This document shows positions 41,890 through 53,850 of a stretch of DNA of 64,000 nucleotides, piece by piece. The stretch spans positions 98,323 to 162,322 of the forward strand of contig JAMZAV010004488.1 of assembly GCA_024449915.1 (NCBI GenBank), written 5' to 3'. Each line of letters begins with the position of its first letter. Position 1 is the stretch's first letter. The stretch comes from Sweltsa coloradensis. Lineage: Eukaryota; Arthropoda; Insecta; Plecoptera; Chloroperlidae. The position numbers and the translations under genes are program-made. The notes beneath the pieces were generated by a model, which saw only the letters and a program-made list of their open reading frames with translations, was not told the origin of the DNA and searched no databases.

Positions 41890-43510
41890 CAACCCTATAG
41901 GTTCAATTCAACACCAAGAACTGGAACGCCTTCCGCGGAAACAGTGCCCACCCTAACCGGTTGGAAAATGGGGCCCCCCTAGCTAATTGCCTCTTCACCC
42001 ACCAACCGAACAGTCCTCCCCCCCATACCATCCAGCCCATCCTGCACCGACATTCATTAGCCTGAATTGTCGCCACTGACAGCACCACAGTGGACCTTCC
42101 CTTCCACATATATTGCCAGTGTGGACTGCCCCCCCCCTCCGAATCAGATCGCCAGCTAGGATACTAGGTACCAAACGCACCCGCTTGCACGGCCAGGCTC
42201 CACTCACGACTAACCTCCGGCACGTGTACGCCAGCCCCTACAGTATTGAATCTAGGTCCTATGTTCGACCGAGTAACAAGTTGGAACCCTCGAGGACCTA
42301 GTGATACTACAACGCAACCACCTTGCACAAGGTGCCAAATTCTACTGACTACTCACCGAGCTATAAGTAATTTGGAAGGCAATACCAGGACATGTATTAT
42401 AAATCTTTAAATCTATGTAAAAACTTTTCCTAGACCTAATTTTACCATTGTTGCAACACTGTAAACTCAAAAAAAAAAAGAACAAAAAAACTACACACAA
42501 ATACACTTTAAAATCAAAAAAAATGGCCCGGCGGCAACGATCATGACTATTTAAAAAAGACGCAATTTTGCAATCTCTTAATTGTCTAGTTTGGCAGGAT
42601 CTTAACACAGATTGATACGATTGGGTTACATCATTGAAAGAGTAAACACGAGACCAAACGTCAACATGCAGCCTGGGCATAGCAACGTTTGAAAATCGTT
42701 TAACTTCAAGTTGGTGTTTAAGGATATCTTTAGCTACTATGAGATCAGACGTTAACTTTATAGATTTGGCAAACAGTTTTGTTTATGCCACCACTAACTT
42801 TACATGGTAAAGCCCTGAACATATATGGAATCACAAATGAACCTTTTTGCAATATCAACAGTCTGAAGAAGTAACTGGTCCAATGTGCAGAAAATTGCTG
42901 GTTTATTTGTAAGGTCAATTCTCATCCCATTCTAGTCATCTCCTGGTAGATTGGTTGGGAACAAGGATGTTTTAAGATGTCAAGTGCCAATTTGTGGCTC
43001 GCACCAAAACTGTGTGGACTCTACTAACAGATTTCCTATTTGACAGTTACTAGGTAATAAAAGTTGTGGTTTAAAAAAACAATCACGAGTTATTACTTCC
43101 AGTAATGGGGCAACTTCTATAATTGACGCAAAAAGAATACTATAATTTTGTGTGGTACACATCCAAAAGATATTTTTTATTGAAAGATCTCCAAGGGATA
43201 TGAATTCATTGGACTGTGGGCTGGTAAAACTTCAGTATGGTTTTTTATTTACACATGGGTCCTGTGCATGGAAAGCGTGCATTCAAAGATCAGTACATTT
43301 ACAAAAACTATGACGTATATCGCTAGCAAGGCACTTCACAACTATCCATTGGCCTAACCGTACTGTCAAATGAGATTAGGCCTACGCAACATAAATTCTT
43401 ATATACAACGATAATATTAAAAATGTATGGATGATTTATAATTTTAATAAACATGCTCTAGGCATGTCTTTTAATTTAATTAGTTCTGTACAAATGTTTA
43501 TTGTTTAATA
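41890..43510. other. Unassigned: C-rich patch then AT-rich sequence
   Basis: 41890-42310 is C-rich with Pro/Ser/Thr-type frames but no intact ORF or domain, resembling the codon bias of the LINE at 20.8-22.3 kb without clear motifs. 42310-43500 has short minus-strand frames (42342-42680 and 42980-43162) that I do not recognise. No gene can be supported. Confidence 0.4.
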
Positions 43511-43646
43511 ACAATTTAAATTATCCTTTGTACCAATGATACCGTACAATGATACCGCCTGGTTTGACCGTGAGGTTATCAACTCACTGAAGGACAAAAA
43601 TCGCGCTTTAAGGCAGTGGAAACGTACAACCGAAGTACACAATAGT

Positions 43647-44282
43647 GTGGCTCGTTGGTCTTGTTGTTTAGCGTGTCCCTGTTCTAATCAGAAGGTGTCC
43701 ATGGTTCGATTCCTGCATAAAGTCGAGAGTATTTTGTTTAACTTCTGATTTGGACTTAAAGTCCATCAGTTTTCTGTCCTCCGGAGTTTGAAAACGGTGA
43801 CTTGGAGTCGTCCTAGCAACGAAGCACATAGTAAATTCAGAGTTGTTTCTGAATCGGCATTGTTGATTCTGGCGTTGATTCGCGGGTGTTCGCACTGTCC
43901 ATACCACTGATTGCTATATTTCCTATTAAATTTAATTGGATATTGCTTTACGTCTCATATTTATGCAACTTGGCTAATCGAGACGAAGGGAGGGACGTAA
44001 GGGATGACGCGGGGGGACAAGGGTGGACAGGCCTTGTGCGGTCAGAAAACTCAGCCACAAGCATAAATGGGAGCGGCGGGTTCCCCCACGCGTGGTCGTC
44101 TCCGTCTGTGTCATCGGTGTCAAAAATATTGAGCTTTTTGGTTTATCGTCTCACTTCGTCGATTGCGTCGGGGCCTACAGGATTGGCTTGGTCGCTTTGA
44201 TTTAAAGTCCTCCACTGAAAATCAGTTATATAACTGAGTGGATAGACTCTAAATACAATTTAAATTTATTTATTTTTTATTT
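43647..44282 (+). mobile_element. SINE A, copy 2, split by element B
   Basis: The tRNA-like head (GTTGGTCTTGTTGTTTAGCG; box B GGTTCGATTCCTGC), body and tail match copy 1 at 22551-22990. Element B interrupts it after CTATATTTCCTATTAAA, and the SINE resumes with the CAAAAATATTGAGCTTTTTG/TCGTCGATTGCGTCGGGG part. It ends in a T/A-rich tail before the second AATAGT. Confidence 0.85.
43930..44120 (+). mobile_element. Element B inserted in SINE A, 3'-truncated
   Basis: Starts ATTGGATATTGCTTTACGTC and breaks off after CTCCGTCTGTGTCATC, about 180 bp into the unit. Its insertion in SINE A, which itself sits in a LINE, makes it the youngest of the three. Confidence 0.85.
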
Positions 44283-44394
44283 AATAGTATTTCAACAAAA
44301 ACGTACAACATACAAGAAACTTCTCAGGACCAAACACGAATATTTAAAGAAAGTTGACACCGAAGTATCAAAAAATCGTAATCGTCTACATTAG

Positions 44395-45050
44395 GCGCAA
44401 GACGAAGACTAAAAAGAATACACCATTGAAGTAGGTAAACCTAACGAGACGAAGCAACCACATTGACACATGCTGTTCAGCTTTGTTTGTTTTTTGTTTT
44501 TTTCTCATCTCTGATGTACTTTCTTCTTCGCTGACGTGTTCATCGCTGATACTTCCAAAGACCCCCCCCCCCACACATTTACCCCTCGCCACGCAATACG
44601 CAAAGAATCCCTTACCTTGCTTCATGAAATAAACAATACTCTCCAGGGAAGAAGTGCAAGATGCCCTAGCTCCCCTAAAGCTTTTAGGACACTCCCTGTT
44701 CCAGCCGGACCAGGGGTACTGCATATTCCTGAGAGGCACTATCTTGTGATAGTCCCCTCACCGGCGACGGCAGACTCGTCTTGGAATATGCCAACGCAGA
44801 GGGAGTGCCCCTGCGCAATTCTGTCCCTTAATCAACAGGTAACTTCACCGGGTCAACCACGACTATCACTTTACAGATATTTGTATATTTTTGTGCCAGC
44901 TACGATGCCAGGTGGCATGGCTTAGTGATTGTTTCGTAGTAATTATATTTTTTTTTTTTTAATGCCCCCAAAAAAATTGGGTTTACTTTTAAAGGCAATT
45001 ATAAAAGCGGAGAATCAAAAGAAAATTTTGTCCACTGAAAATGAAAACAC
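44395..45050. other. Spacer with a Pro/Thr-rich frame of unknown meaning
   Basis: A 129-codon frame at 44536-44925 is Pro/Ser/Arg-rich, has no recognised domain and has no match elsewhere in the window. I do not support it as a gene. Confidence 0.35.
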
Positions 45051-45059
45051 ACTAGCCCT

Positions 45060-45199
45060 AACAGTGAGAGCGTCACGGTTGCCCTCAAGAGGAAGAAGGA
45101 AAAGGAGAAGACTGGCGGAGGTCGCTTGAGGTAGAGTCCTACCACTCAAAATTCCTCTCAAGCTGAGGAGGTTGTCATTTATCCCATACCTGATGATTG
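45060..45199 (+). pseudogene. Possible Myb/SANT-like protein exon, C-terminal part of the domain
   Basis: A frame gives SPNSESVTVALKRKKEKEKTGGGRLR, a TAG near 45133, then SPTTQNSSQAEEVVIYPIPDD and a consensus donor GTAAGG at 45200. A basic Lys/Glu run ending in KTGGG followed by an acidic, Ser/Thr-rich linker is what ends the Myb/SANT-like DNA-binding domain of the Harbinger-associated protein family and its host relatives. The Trp-rich helices upstream are not visible. The in-frame TAG suggests a pseudogene or that the match is misleading. It is 9 kb from the Harbinger exon at 54.4 kb, so no operational link is claimed. Confidence 0.3.
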
Positions 45200-45209
45200 G
45201 TAAGGATTA

Positions 45210-46340
45210 TCAATGCGGTAGTATAGAACATGTATTTTTTGAATTCTTCATCTCACCTATTTTTGCGCCATCGATGTTCAAGATACATTTTTAATCTAAT
45301 AAATGTTATTTTAATAAGTGGGCCTAGTGTAGGTATTTAATTATAGGCGCAGAAGAATGAAAGACAGTACTGACTTTCATGTGTAATTCATTTTCTTTTC
45401 GCGGCGATAAGTAATTATTTTATAGAAAGCAGAGAGTTGAGTATCTTGCTTAACAATTTTTTTAAAATTTATCTTACGCCCCAAAGCTTTTTTTTACATA
45501 TTATATATCGTCACACATAGAAAAAAAATGAAAACAATGATTACATTCCTGTAATATCCCAGTCACAGCATATGAATACACTTATTATGGATAGACTACT
45601 GTGAAGCAGAGCCCACAGCAAAGGCATCATATATTCACATTTTTTTGTTGTATTCATTTTTTTTATTTATTCTTCAACATACCGCAGACTACAAATCACA
45701 CCTAGCCCACAAAGAACCTTGACCTCGCTTTTAAACATGTTTCATGATAGTTAGTTTTTTTAAGTTCTTATTGCAATATGGCAAAATTGCAAAGTGAAAA
45801 CTGAACATACAGATAAAAATATACATATTTAGTATTTGGCCTGGATATAACAAAAAAGATCATTGCAAGAAAAATAATATTAGATTTTTATTAATCCTTC
45901 AAGAAAATGCAACCCATGGAACCTCTCACAAAAAACAGCACTGATGGACTAACTCAATTTTGATTTGCAAATGGTTTGTTGTATGCAGCACATCCTTCAG
46001 TAGCTAGGCGCATAGGTAATTTATTTTACCAATCGAGAGGGATAGGAGGTCAATTAAAACTGTTAGGTCAAATTCACCAAATGTAGTTAACTAAGATTTT
46101 TGATATCCCAGTGGTGGACGTAGAGGGAGGCAAGGGAGGCCACGTCTCCTAAAAAATGTCTGGAAGAATTAAGAATTGTTTAAACTGATTTCGTGCTTTA
46201 AAATAGTATACTTAATAAACCCACTGTTCCTACATTTCACATCACTTGACTTATAATGTGGTTGTCTCTCTCCTTTTAATTGTTACAGTAATTATTTTCA
46301 ATACCTACATACTTGTTAATTTTAATTTCAATCATGTTTT
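45210..46340. other. AT-rich intron-like spacer
   Basis: No supported feature. A CCAGTGGTGGACGTAGAGGG word at 46111-46130 resembles the start of the repeat at 729. Confidence 0.4.
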
Positions 46341-46350
46341 ATTCCACTAG

Positions 46351-46464
46351 AAGAGAGAAGGCAGCAAAACATTTCCACTCCCAGTGGTAGTGGCACTTCA
46401 AGGCTATTTTTGACGCCTGACCACCGGAGCAGACGCGGATCCGGAAACCATTCTGAATTATCAG
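46351..46464 (+). other. Possible internal exon, Ser/Arg-rich
   Basis: A pyrimidine-rich ATTCCACTAG acceptor at 46341-46350 and a TCAG/GTAAAG donor at 46465 enclose 114 bases open in one frame: RRQQNISTPSGSGTSRLFLT and then PDHRSRRGSGNHSELS. It could follow the exon ending at 45199 if an acceptor ten bases further in is used. No domain; the evidence is the splice sites and the open frame only. Confidence 0.3.
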
Positions 46465-46741
46465 GTAAAGACAATATCAAAGGAATTTAGCAACATAAAA
46501 GTGGGGAAAAATAATACACATTTCACCTGTCCGAAACTAATAACAATTAATTATTGCATCTCCTTGATCGTCCTCAATACGGTCGCCGCGACGCAAAATA
46601 CCTTCATGTAATAACCTGGAAGAGCAGGGGGGGCAAAATACAAGCAGGCAGACGAGGATTCAGACCTCCAACTATTTAGACATTATACAAAACCCAAAAA
46701 CGTGCAACACTTGACGGCCAAACCTATAAAAGTTTTTTATT

Positions 46742-47090
46742 GAGATATTGCTTTACGTCTCATATTTTATGCTCAACGTGGTCTAATCGTGTGACGAAGG
46801 GAGGAAACGTAAGGTATGACGCGTTGGGGGAAAGGGGTTTACAGGCCTTGCTGGTCAGAACCAGCCACAAGCATAGGGGCGAGGGCAGAGGTTCTCCCAC
46901 GTCGTGGTCGTCTCCGTGCTCTGTGTTCCATCATCCGTCCGTGTTTCTTCTTTGTTCGCCGTCGTGTGGAGGTAGTCAAGGGAAGTGTGTTTCCCCGACG
47001 ACGACCCAGAGCTCATTAGTTTCAGGGAGTGAAACTCCCCTATTCACGGGCCAAACCGCGAGAAGGTGTCGAGTTGGAATTTGAAAGTTA
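46742..47090 (+). mobile_element. Element B, near-complete copy
   Basis: Starts AGATATTGCTTTACGTCTCA and keeps the full landmark order through CCAGCCACAAGCATAGGGGC, CCCACGTCGTGGTCGTCTCC, GTTCGCCGTCGTGTGGAGGT, CCCCGACGACGACCCAGAGC and CACGGGCCAAACCGCGAGAA to GTCGAGTTGGAATTTGAAAG. Several single-base insertions (for example TCTCATATTTTATGCTC) distinguish it from other copies. Confidence 0.8.
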
Positions 47091-50000
47091 TTCAACCACA
47101 AATCCGACGATTGCCTTCAGCTTGACACTGACGGTGAGATATCCGAGTGGATGAAGATCAAGATGAACGACATGACATCCGCATTTCCCCAAGGATGAAG
47201 GATAATTATAGATAACATAATTTGAGATGATATAATTAAGCTTAATTAAAAATTGTGTTTGTATAAATAGACACTATTGCTTACACCTTCAACCGCAACA
47301 GTACACGGTCAGGGGTATAATATTCTCGTATTCCCTCATACTGACACACCACCGGGGATAACTGCACATTCAAGTAGTGGTCGGAAGCTGTGAGCAAAGT
47401 TGGCGTAAATGTGTGGAAACATGTGAAGAAAGATGGGACAAAAACGTACACTAATTTCGATCGTAAACACATGTCATGACATTGTCATCTTGGATTAGCC
47501 AAGGATACTTCAAGTGAGAATTTAATGAAGGATAAATAATTAAAATTAATGTATCAAAATATAAAAAGTGTGCGGGAAAAAATAAGAACAATTATTTGAA
47601 AATAACAATATTTTTGTTGATTTTCTGTCAAGAAGACTTGGTGTCTCCAAGTAAAGTTTGGAAAAGTTGGATGGTGGCTAACAGTAATTCCATAACAGAA
47701 AAGAACAGTTGAAATCAGCTTCGCTTTAAGAAAATAACTTCGGACTTGCTATTCTTGGGACTATCTGCAGAAGAGTTTACAAATATTCTAATAATGTAAT
47801 TTACAAAGAGAGCTCGTGTTCTTTAACACTCGATAGGTTCTCTGGCCAAAGGAACAGATTTGTCGTTATTAAACAGGCCATGCAACCCGTTTCCTAAGGT
47901 TCCTAAGGTCCCGTTCTCAGTTTAAAACAGAAATTGTACACAGATGAAGACAAGATGCTAGCGGTGCAGAATCCGTTACCTCTCCTCACTTACTCTCTAC
48001 ATGGGAAAATACAATTCAGTCTTTAAAGATAATGTGACTCGCCATTCCTGGCTTAATAAGTTCGTCAGGTAGGGCATTTTGGGACGAGCCATACAGGCAT
48101 TTTTAATCAATGGACTTACTCACAAGCTCATACGTACCACAGCTTCAACATGGTCGACAAGATGGTGTTGTTTAATGAAACCCAAAACCAACAAACAAAA
48201 AGACACCACATGAAAAAACAGCAAAACACGTATAGTTTGGTCAACCTCTAATCTAGCACTGAAACAGAAGCTAACAACCGACCTTAAACATAAACAACTA
48301 GCTCTGCACAAACTGGTTTGAACGGAAATAGACGGGAAGAACAACATGAGATACACAAACGCTCTACTGAGTAGCAGCAAAACCAATACCACCTACATGA
48401 AAGAGCAGATCATTTCCGGGTTAAACATACAACGGTCTAACTGAACCACATCCAGTAAGAACCGAAGACCAACGCCAGGTGCTGTGAGGCCGAGTCAAGA
48501 GCGGAAACTAAGAGCGAAAAAAAGCAACAGTCACAGAAACCCGTGTCAAGATCGAATCTCCTCATTGAACAAGACAACCTAGCACTTTTCTGAACAATCA
48601 ACTCCTCAGGACTGTCAGCGACCGTGAACAGACCGAGTGCTTCTCTAGACAAGCATGGCAGAGAGATAGAACTAAACCTTTCGTCTGGACTGAAGAGGCA
48701 ACCCCATGAGTGACAAAACTTAAATAAATGGATGAATGAGTAACGAGGAACACAGCGCAAAGACTTCACAAGCCATCACATACACTCGACTTGGCACTGA
48801 TTAACTCTACATCTACCTGTTGATTGCCACATAACACAACACTACTAACAGCATCACAGAACTAACTCTATGTAAGTTGGGGCCAGAAGTGGAGACCAGA
48901 CCGATAGGAACACTGACAAAACACGTCCGCCTTGGAGACAAGAACAACATCCCGCTGCAGTGCAAGTACACCTACAATGCAGGCGGAAGGAAAGTAGGAA
49001 TGTTTCCTCCAACCCAGAGGATTGGAGAGGAACTCGAACAAAACGTTTGACTATGGAGGTAAAAGCGTAACATGGGTTATTCAAGACTTGTCTGACGGGA
49101 GGTCTTGCACATGTTTGAACGCCCTGAATGCAAACTGGGGGATTGACTTACGGCTCGCAATATGTGCCAAGGTCCGAAGGTGAGAAACTTGTGATACTTT
49201 TGATGCAAGAGAAGAGGTTAGCCATTTTCAATGTAACTTTTGGGAAATTAACTGTGGTACACCATTATTAGCGTAAAATTTTTAATACTTATCTACAGTA
49301 AAACCCACGAACTATCTAGAGTGTAACCCAATAAACTCGATAAGTCTTCTCCATTTTAATTACTTGATTCTCCGTACGCTTAAAGCAAACGTATTACCTG
49401 TGTCTCACTTAAATAAGTTGGTTATGTTGTGTCTACCTAAGCACTGTAAATCCACCTACACGAAACCACTGTTAACGCGTGTCAGACGTCGTATCCGACA
49501 TTCAACATTTACCGTGATCTGAATCACCGACCATCACTTACTCAAAGTTAACTTTGCCACAGAGATGGCTCCCGCGTCTATGTCTGCTACTGACTTCCAA
49601 CCTTATCCAAAAGGTGAAATAATTGACAAATGTCCAACATAGCAGCTAATATATTTATTCAAACTCTCTGGCACACATCAAGGATGCAACCAAGATTCTA
49701 AAAGTAAAGCCCAAAAAACGAGCTTATACGACCGATTAGTAACGGCGGGACTAATAAAAATCAATACACCACAGGGACAACTAAGTATAGACAATCTCTA
49801 ACAGAACCCTAATTTACGAACAATTCACAACTAAAATATAAACGTTAACAGAAAATTATCTTACTAGAACTTATTAGAAGGAACTTAAGATCAACTATAA
49901 AAATAAGATTGAAATGCTAACAAAACGCCCAACAAATCAGGACATTATCACTGATGTCACAAATAAAAAATAAAAAACAACACAATCTCTGAAATCCAAA

Positions 50001-50700
50001 CCAGGCAAGGTCTCGTAAAAACTAAGATTGAATAATGATTGAATGAGCTTTAATACCGATCATAATCAGAGCTATTTAGGTACCTGACACTGCCCATGCC
50101 ACTTTTGGTGTATAGTGTTTGCGATCATTCCTTCTGTCGATTTTAAGCCTGGGAGAGATTTCAGCCTCTCCACACTATTACACACTGAGGACTCTCTTTT
50201 ACAGTTGGTTACGCACAGCATGCTTCAGAAGTGGCTTTGAAGAAATAACCGAATTACCACTTAATTTGGAATATCGAGGCCTACTTTCTTTTTATTTTTT
50301 TTGAACTTTGGCGTTGTCCCTTTATCAGGTGCAATGCCAGGGTTTACAAAGAAACCAGAGGCGAAGGAAGTACCCAGACTATTCATTTAGGTGTTTTAGA
50401 GCCTTTGTGCTGTTTGATTTGGTACGAAGAGGGGATCAACAATCGTATGCTGCAGCTGGAAGGTTCAATTTCCAATAAGAATTTAAGAAAACTACTCAAA
50501 GGCTTCATTAGCTGACCGTTGGAGACCTTTGTGTACAAATAGTACACTCAATGCGAGTTTAAATGGAGAAAAGAAGATAGTGGATGTGATGCTGCTTTCA
50601 GTCGAAAACAAATTATTTTTCCAGAAATGGATGTAGCCCTCAGCAACACATGTGACACATTGTCTCAAGGTGAAGAAAGCCGCGAATCTATGAAGGCCAA
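47091..50700. other. 3.6 kb without a recognisable gene or repeat
   Basis: Normal base composition, only short frames, none longer than about 110 codons and none with a known domain. A CTCAAC/TCACAG-rich 48.1-49.1 kb part has overlapping minus-strand frames that look like chance. I see nothing to annotate. Confidence 0.5.
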
Positions 50701-50728
50701 GACCACTTGTGGCTCCAGGAGGTTTTAG

Positions 50729-50824
50729 AAAAAGGAACGTAACGACATGCTAATCCCAGGGATCATTCGCACCACATCACCCTATGGCAGCGTACTCCTG
50801 GTCAACAAACAAAAAAACACTTGA
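50729..50824 (+). pseudogene. Ty3/gypsy reverse transcriptase fragment
   Basis: The frame reads KKERNDMLIPGIIRTTSPYGSVLLVNKQK and then TGA at 50822-50824. The core 'ML..GIIR.T.SPY.S...LV.KK' is the opening RT block of Ty3/gypsy polyproteins, where the primer-grip side of the palm begins. About 30 residues remain, and the downstream 'R.CVDYR.LN' block is not readable in any frame. An isolated, ancient relic. Confidence 0.55.
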
Positions 50825-50829
50825 CCAAG

Positions 50830-53080
50830 AGTCAGCACCAGAAGTTTCGGGACAGCTTCCAAGTATGCGCGGCCTTTAGTGTAGTGACTCTCAGTTGTCA
50901 GAGAAACTGGATCCAAATTTCAAAACCGTGCCTCGAGCTTCTAATAACTATTCAGAACGCTTGGTTGAAGCACACAGAAGTGAAAGTATCTCGCAAATAA
51001 GAAGAATGAAAGAAACAACACGCTCCTGATTTGGATAAACTTGGAGATTTGAAAAAAGAAATCCACAGTTTTCTTGGTTGTTGTTTCTCTTTTTTCCTCC
51101 TATAACAGCAGATCCCCAAAAAACGTTCAATTTTTAAAAAATTAATAAGAAATTTTTGATTGCTTAGTGTAGAAATTATACGGAAACCGACAAGTAAGAA
51201 CTACATCATCAACTCTACCATGAAAAATGGTTTTCCTTCTATTGAACATCACCTGTGTCTTTTTTTTTCTAAATATCCCACGAACTCACCCAACTGCCTT
51301 AGTGGGGACCAGATTCAGATTTAAAACTATTCATGCCTTTGACGAGAATTGTTTAACATCAGCACTCAGACACACCCAAATGCTAAGGCTGTTGTGCGAG
51401 TGTTTGTGTGCCGGTCAGTGCTATCGGTTAGGGTCTGCCACGGCAACATGTACCTATCCGTACTTTATGTCTTTCTCCTCACTTAGTACCGAGTACCTCG
51501 GCGGTAGCTCTCTAGGCCGGAAGGGAGTTACTTGCTAGTGGATGTGCGGAGGTGTGGTTGTCGCTTGTCGTAACGAAAACCGCCTGAACTTCCATTATTC
51601 CCACAGGCTCTCTTGCGCTCAATGTTGCTTCCGGGAACAAACCGGTTGGACGAGCAAGCTCGACAAAACCAATAAGAGGCAAAACACATGGACCAAGAAC
51701 TCCCCTAACGGTCAGGTACATTAGGAAGACAATATTTAGATCAATATCACGATCAGTAATAAATATAATTGTTAATTTTAATCATAATACACTCTCATAG
51801 ATCACCCACATGCACGTACCATGTAAGGCTCTAAATTTTCTCAGCCCACATTAGATCGGAACATCCAAAGGTTTTGAAATATATAAAGTAATTTTTCAAA
51901 AATTCAAAAAATTTCATAACATTCGGAACATTTTTTTTAATCTTCTTTTTATTTTTTATTTTTTTATACCAACGATCGGATTTTTGTTCAAATAACTATA
52001 CAGCAACCGCCTCGCGTGGTATGTACATGTGTGCAAGTCATTTCAGGTCGAATCAGAGAAACGGTGCGACCTGTACCGAAACAGTACCAGAAAAAATACA
52101 AAAAATAAATCAAACAAAAAAAAAACATTACGACCATGCAAGATTCAATGTGGGCTCGTGCACGCTCGCTAAACGCTCGCTCAAACAGGAATGTGAGACT
52201 GGACTTGTTTAATGACAATCAAAGTGGCACATTCTGAAATTATGTGAAAATCCTGTTTCCATCGCCGCACTAAACATATTTCGGGCTAAAAGTCATTTTG
52301 GCACGACAGTGCTCTAAAGAATAATGAGGTAAATCGTTTAATGTATTGTAAGCACTAATGATGAGATGCCTGCTGATGTTCGCAACAAAATCTCTTCCAC
52401 CTGTGAAACATTTTACTTGTTTGAGTGAATTTGAATATGGCCCCAGCTTATGGGCGAAGGTGTGTAATTTGAATCGTGTGGCGCACACTACTATAGGTAT
52501 TTATTTATGGTATTAATAATGCAGATGAGTCCATCCTTTTTCCTGTTAGTGATCTTTCTGTACCGCCATCATTCTTGCTATTACAATAAATCAACGTAGT
52601 TCTCTGAATATCTTATTTTACGGAGTATCCTTCGTGTACCATCAGACCAAAACTCAACATACACTATTAGTGTTGGGCTGTCCGCAACTTTGCCACAGCT
52701 TCCAACGAAGAAAAATGGACTCCCAACCAAACTTTCGACGTCTGCAGTAACCAAAAAACAGCAATACTTCATAGACTGCCATAACTTGAAAGCTATGAAC
52801 ATAATAACTACAACTAGGAAACGCATCAGTTGACGCGTTGAAAGGCGAGCACGTGCTATCAGCTATGACCCACATTGTACATTGTTTTAAATTTTTAAAT
52901 TTTACGACGTTCGCGTTTTCCATATTATTTATTCTTTGCCAGTGCGGTATTTGGGTAAACCCGTGTTTAAATCTTTACTTTAAAATCCACCGCCATCAAG
53001 AGGACCTTGACTTCTTGGAAAAACTTTTTAAACTCTTTGTTGACAATTAATAGACTGCTTCCTCGAAAGTATTTTGATTA
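50830..53080. other. Non-coding spacer
   Basis: Short frames only. A minus-strand stretch at 52270-52488 (...AYNTLNDLPHYSLEHCRAKM) faintly resembles the C-terminal end of LINE ORF2 proteins but is too weak to call. Confidence 0.4.
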
Positions 53081-53121
53081 CTTCTAGGTGGCAGTGCATT
53101 AGAAACTTCGCGCGTATTTTC

Positions 53122-53135
53122 GTTGCCATGGCAAC
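53122..53135. promoter_or_regulatory. RFX X-box palindrome, copy 1
   Basis: GTTGCCATGGCAAC is a perfect palindrome matching the X-box consensus GTNRCC(0-3)RGYAAC bound by RFX factors. It lies in a repeat and not next to a visible gene. Confidence 0.6.
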
Positions 53136-53436
53136 GTTACTTTTGTTATTATGTAATTTCCATCTACACTACTTATCGGATCAAAATAAAATTAACATAT
53201 TCGTGACCGGACGGACATTCTAAATGATTTGGCTATCTCAGATTTTGTCGCCGTTGAGTTTGAAAAAAAAACTTTCGATTAACTTTAAATTGTAACTTTT
53301 TAACTTTTTGAACGATTTTGCCACAAAACTAATGGAATTCAATCGAGAACAAAGCTTGCGGATGGTGAAAATTTCAACTCGATCCGAGCCTCCGTTCGAC
53401 CGCTATCATGAGCCAAAAAAGCTTGCACGACTTTCC

Positions 53437-53450
53437 GTTGCCATGGTAAC
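53437..53450. promoter_or_regulatory. RFX X-box, copy 2
   Basis: GTTGCCATGGTAAC; one change from copy 1 that still satisfies the RGYAAC half-site. Confidence 0.55.
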
Positions 53451-53735
53451 CGTAATTTGTTATAATGTAATTTCCATCTACACTACTTATCGGATCAAAA
53501 TAAAATTAACATATTCGTGACCGGACGGACATTCTAAATGATTTGGCCCATCTCAAATTTTGTCGCCGTGAAGTTTGAAAAAAAAAAATTTCGATTAACT
53601 TTAATGTAACTTTTTAACTTTTTGAACGATTTTGCCACAAAACTAATGGCATTCAATCAAGAACAAAGCTTGCGGATGGTGAAAATTTCAACTCGATCCG
53701 AGCCTCCGTTCGAACGTTATCGCGAGACATACAAA

Positions 53736-53850
53736 CAAAAAAAAACAAAAAAACCAAACAAACAAAAAAAAAAAAAAAAAAAAAAAACAAAACCAGTGAC
53801 TATTTTTTCCGGCAGAGTCAAATGGAAACGCTCGCTTCGCTCGCTTAAAA
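53736..53850. repeat. A-run and inverted CGCTCGCTTCGCTCGC word
   Basis: A run of about 20 A with scattered C, then AACGCTCGCTTCGCTCGCTT near 53828, related by inversion to the AGTGAGCGTAGCGAACG opening of the repeat at 14218. Confidence 0.5.

Larger units (their letters stand above)
43536..44390 (+). pseudogene. Non-LTR retrotransposon linker region, split by SINE A
   Basis: Left of the SINE a frame reads NDTAWFDREVINSLKDKNRALRQWKRT, and right of it another reads FQQKRTTYKKLLRTKHEYLKKVDTEVSKNR. Together these form the basic linker between endonuclease and RT in LINE ORF2 proteins ('PWW...V...IK.KNRLYRKWKRT......Y...RN....IR.AK..Y'). No endonuclease or RT is seen on either side, so this is a small fragment. 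The SINE sits between AATAGT at 43641-43646 and 44283-44288, a probable 6-bp target duplication; a base was lost, since the two halves do not join in phase exactly. Confidence 0.65.
53100..53735. repeat. Tandem duplication, ~315-bp unit with RFX X-box palindrome
   Basis: Units start at 53121 (CGTTGCCATGGCAACGTTAC) and 53436 (CGTTGCCATGGTAACCGTAA). Long stretches are identical, for example ACTACTTATCGGATCAAAAT, TAACATATTCGTGACCGGAC and AAAGCTTGCGGATGGTGAAA. Differences are mainly single bases and A-run lengths, so the duplication is fairly recent. No ORF spans the unit. Confidence 0.9.

Noticed and set aside
46742..47090. Element B copies read as genes (frames of 60-146 codons)
   Set aside because: The frames differ between copies and are not conserved, so the repeat is not protein-coding.
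48120..49084. Series of minus-strand frames of 76-110 codons
   Set aside because: Cys/Leu/Phe/Ser-rich, without motifs or start context; look like chance frames.
52270..52488. LINE ORF2 C-terminal end on the minus strand
   Set aside because: Only a faint resemblance (AYNTLNDLP) without other LINE motifs or a 3' tail.
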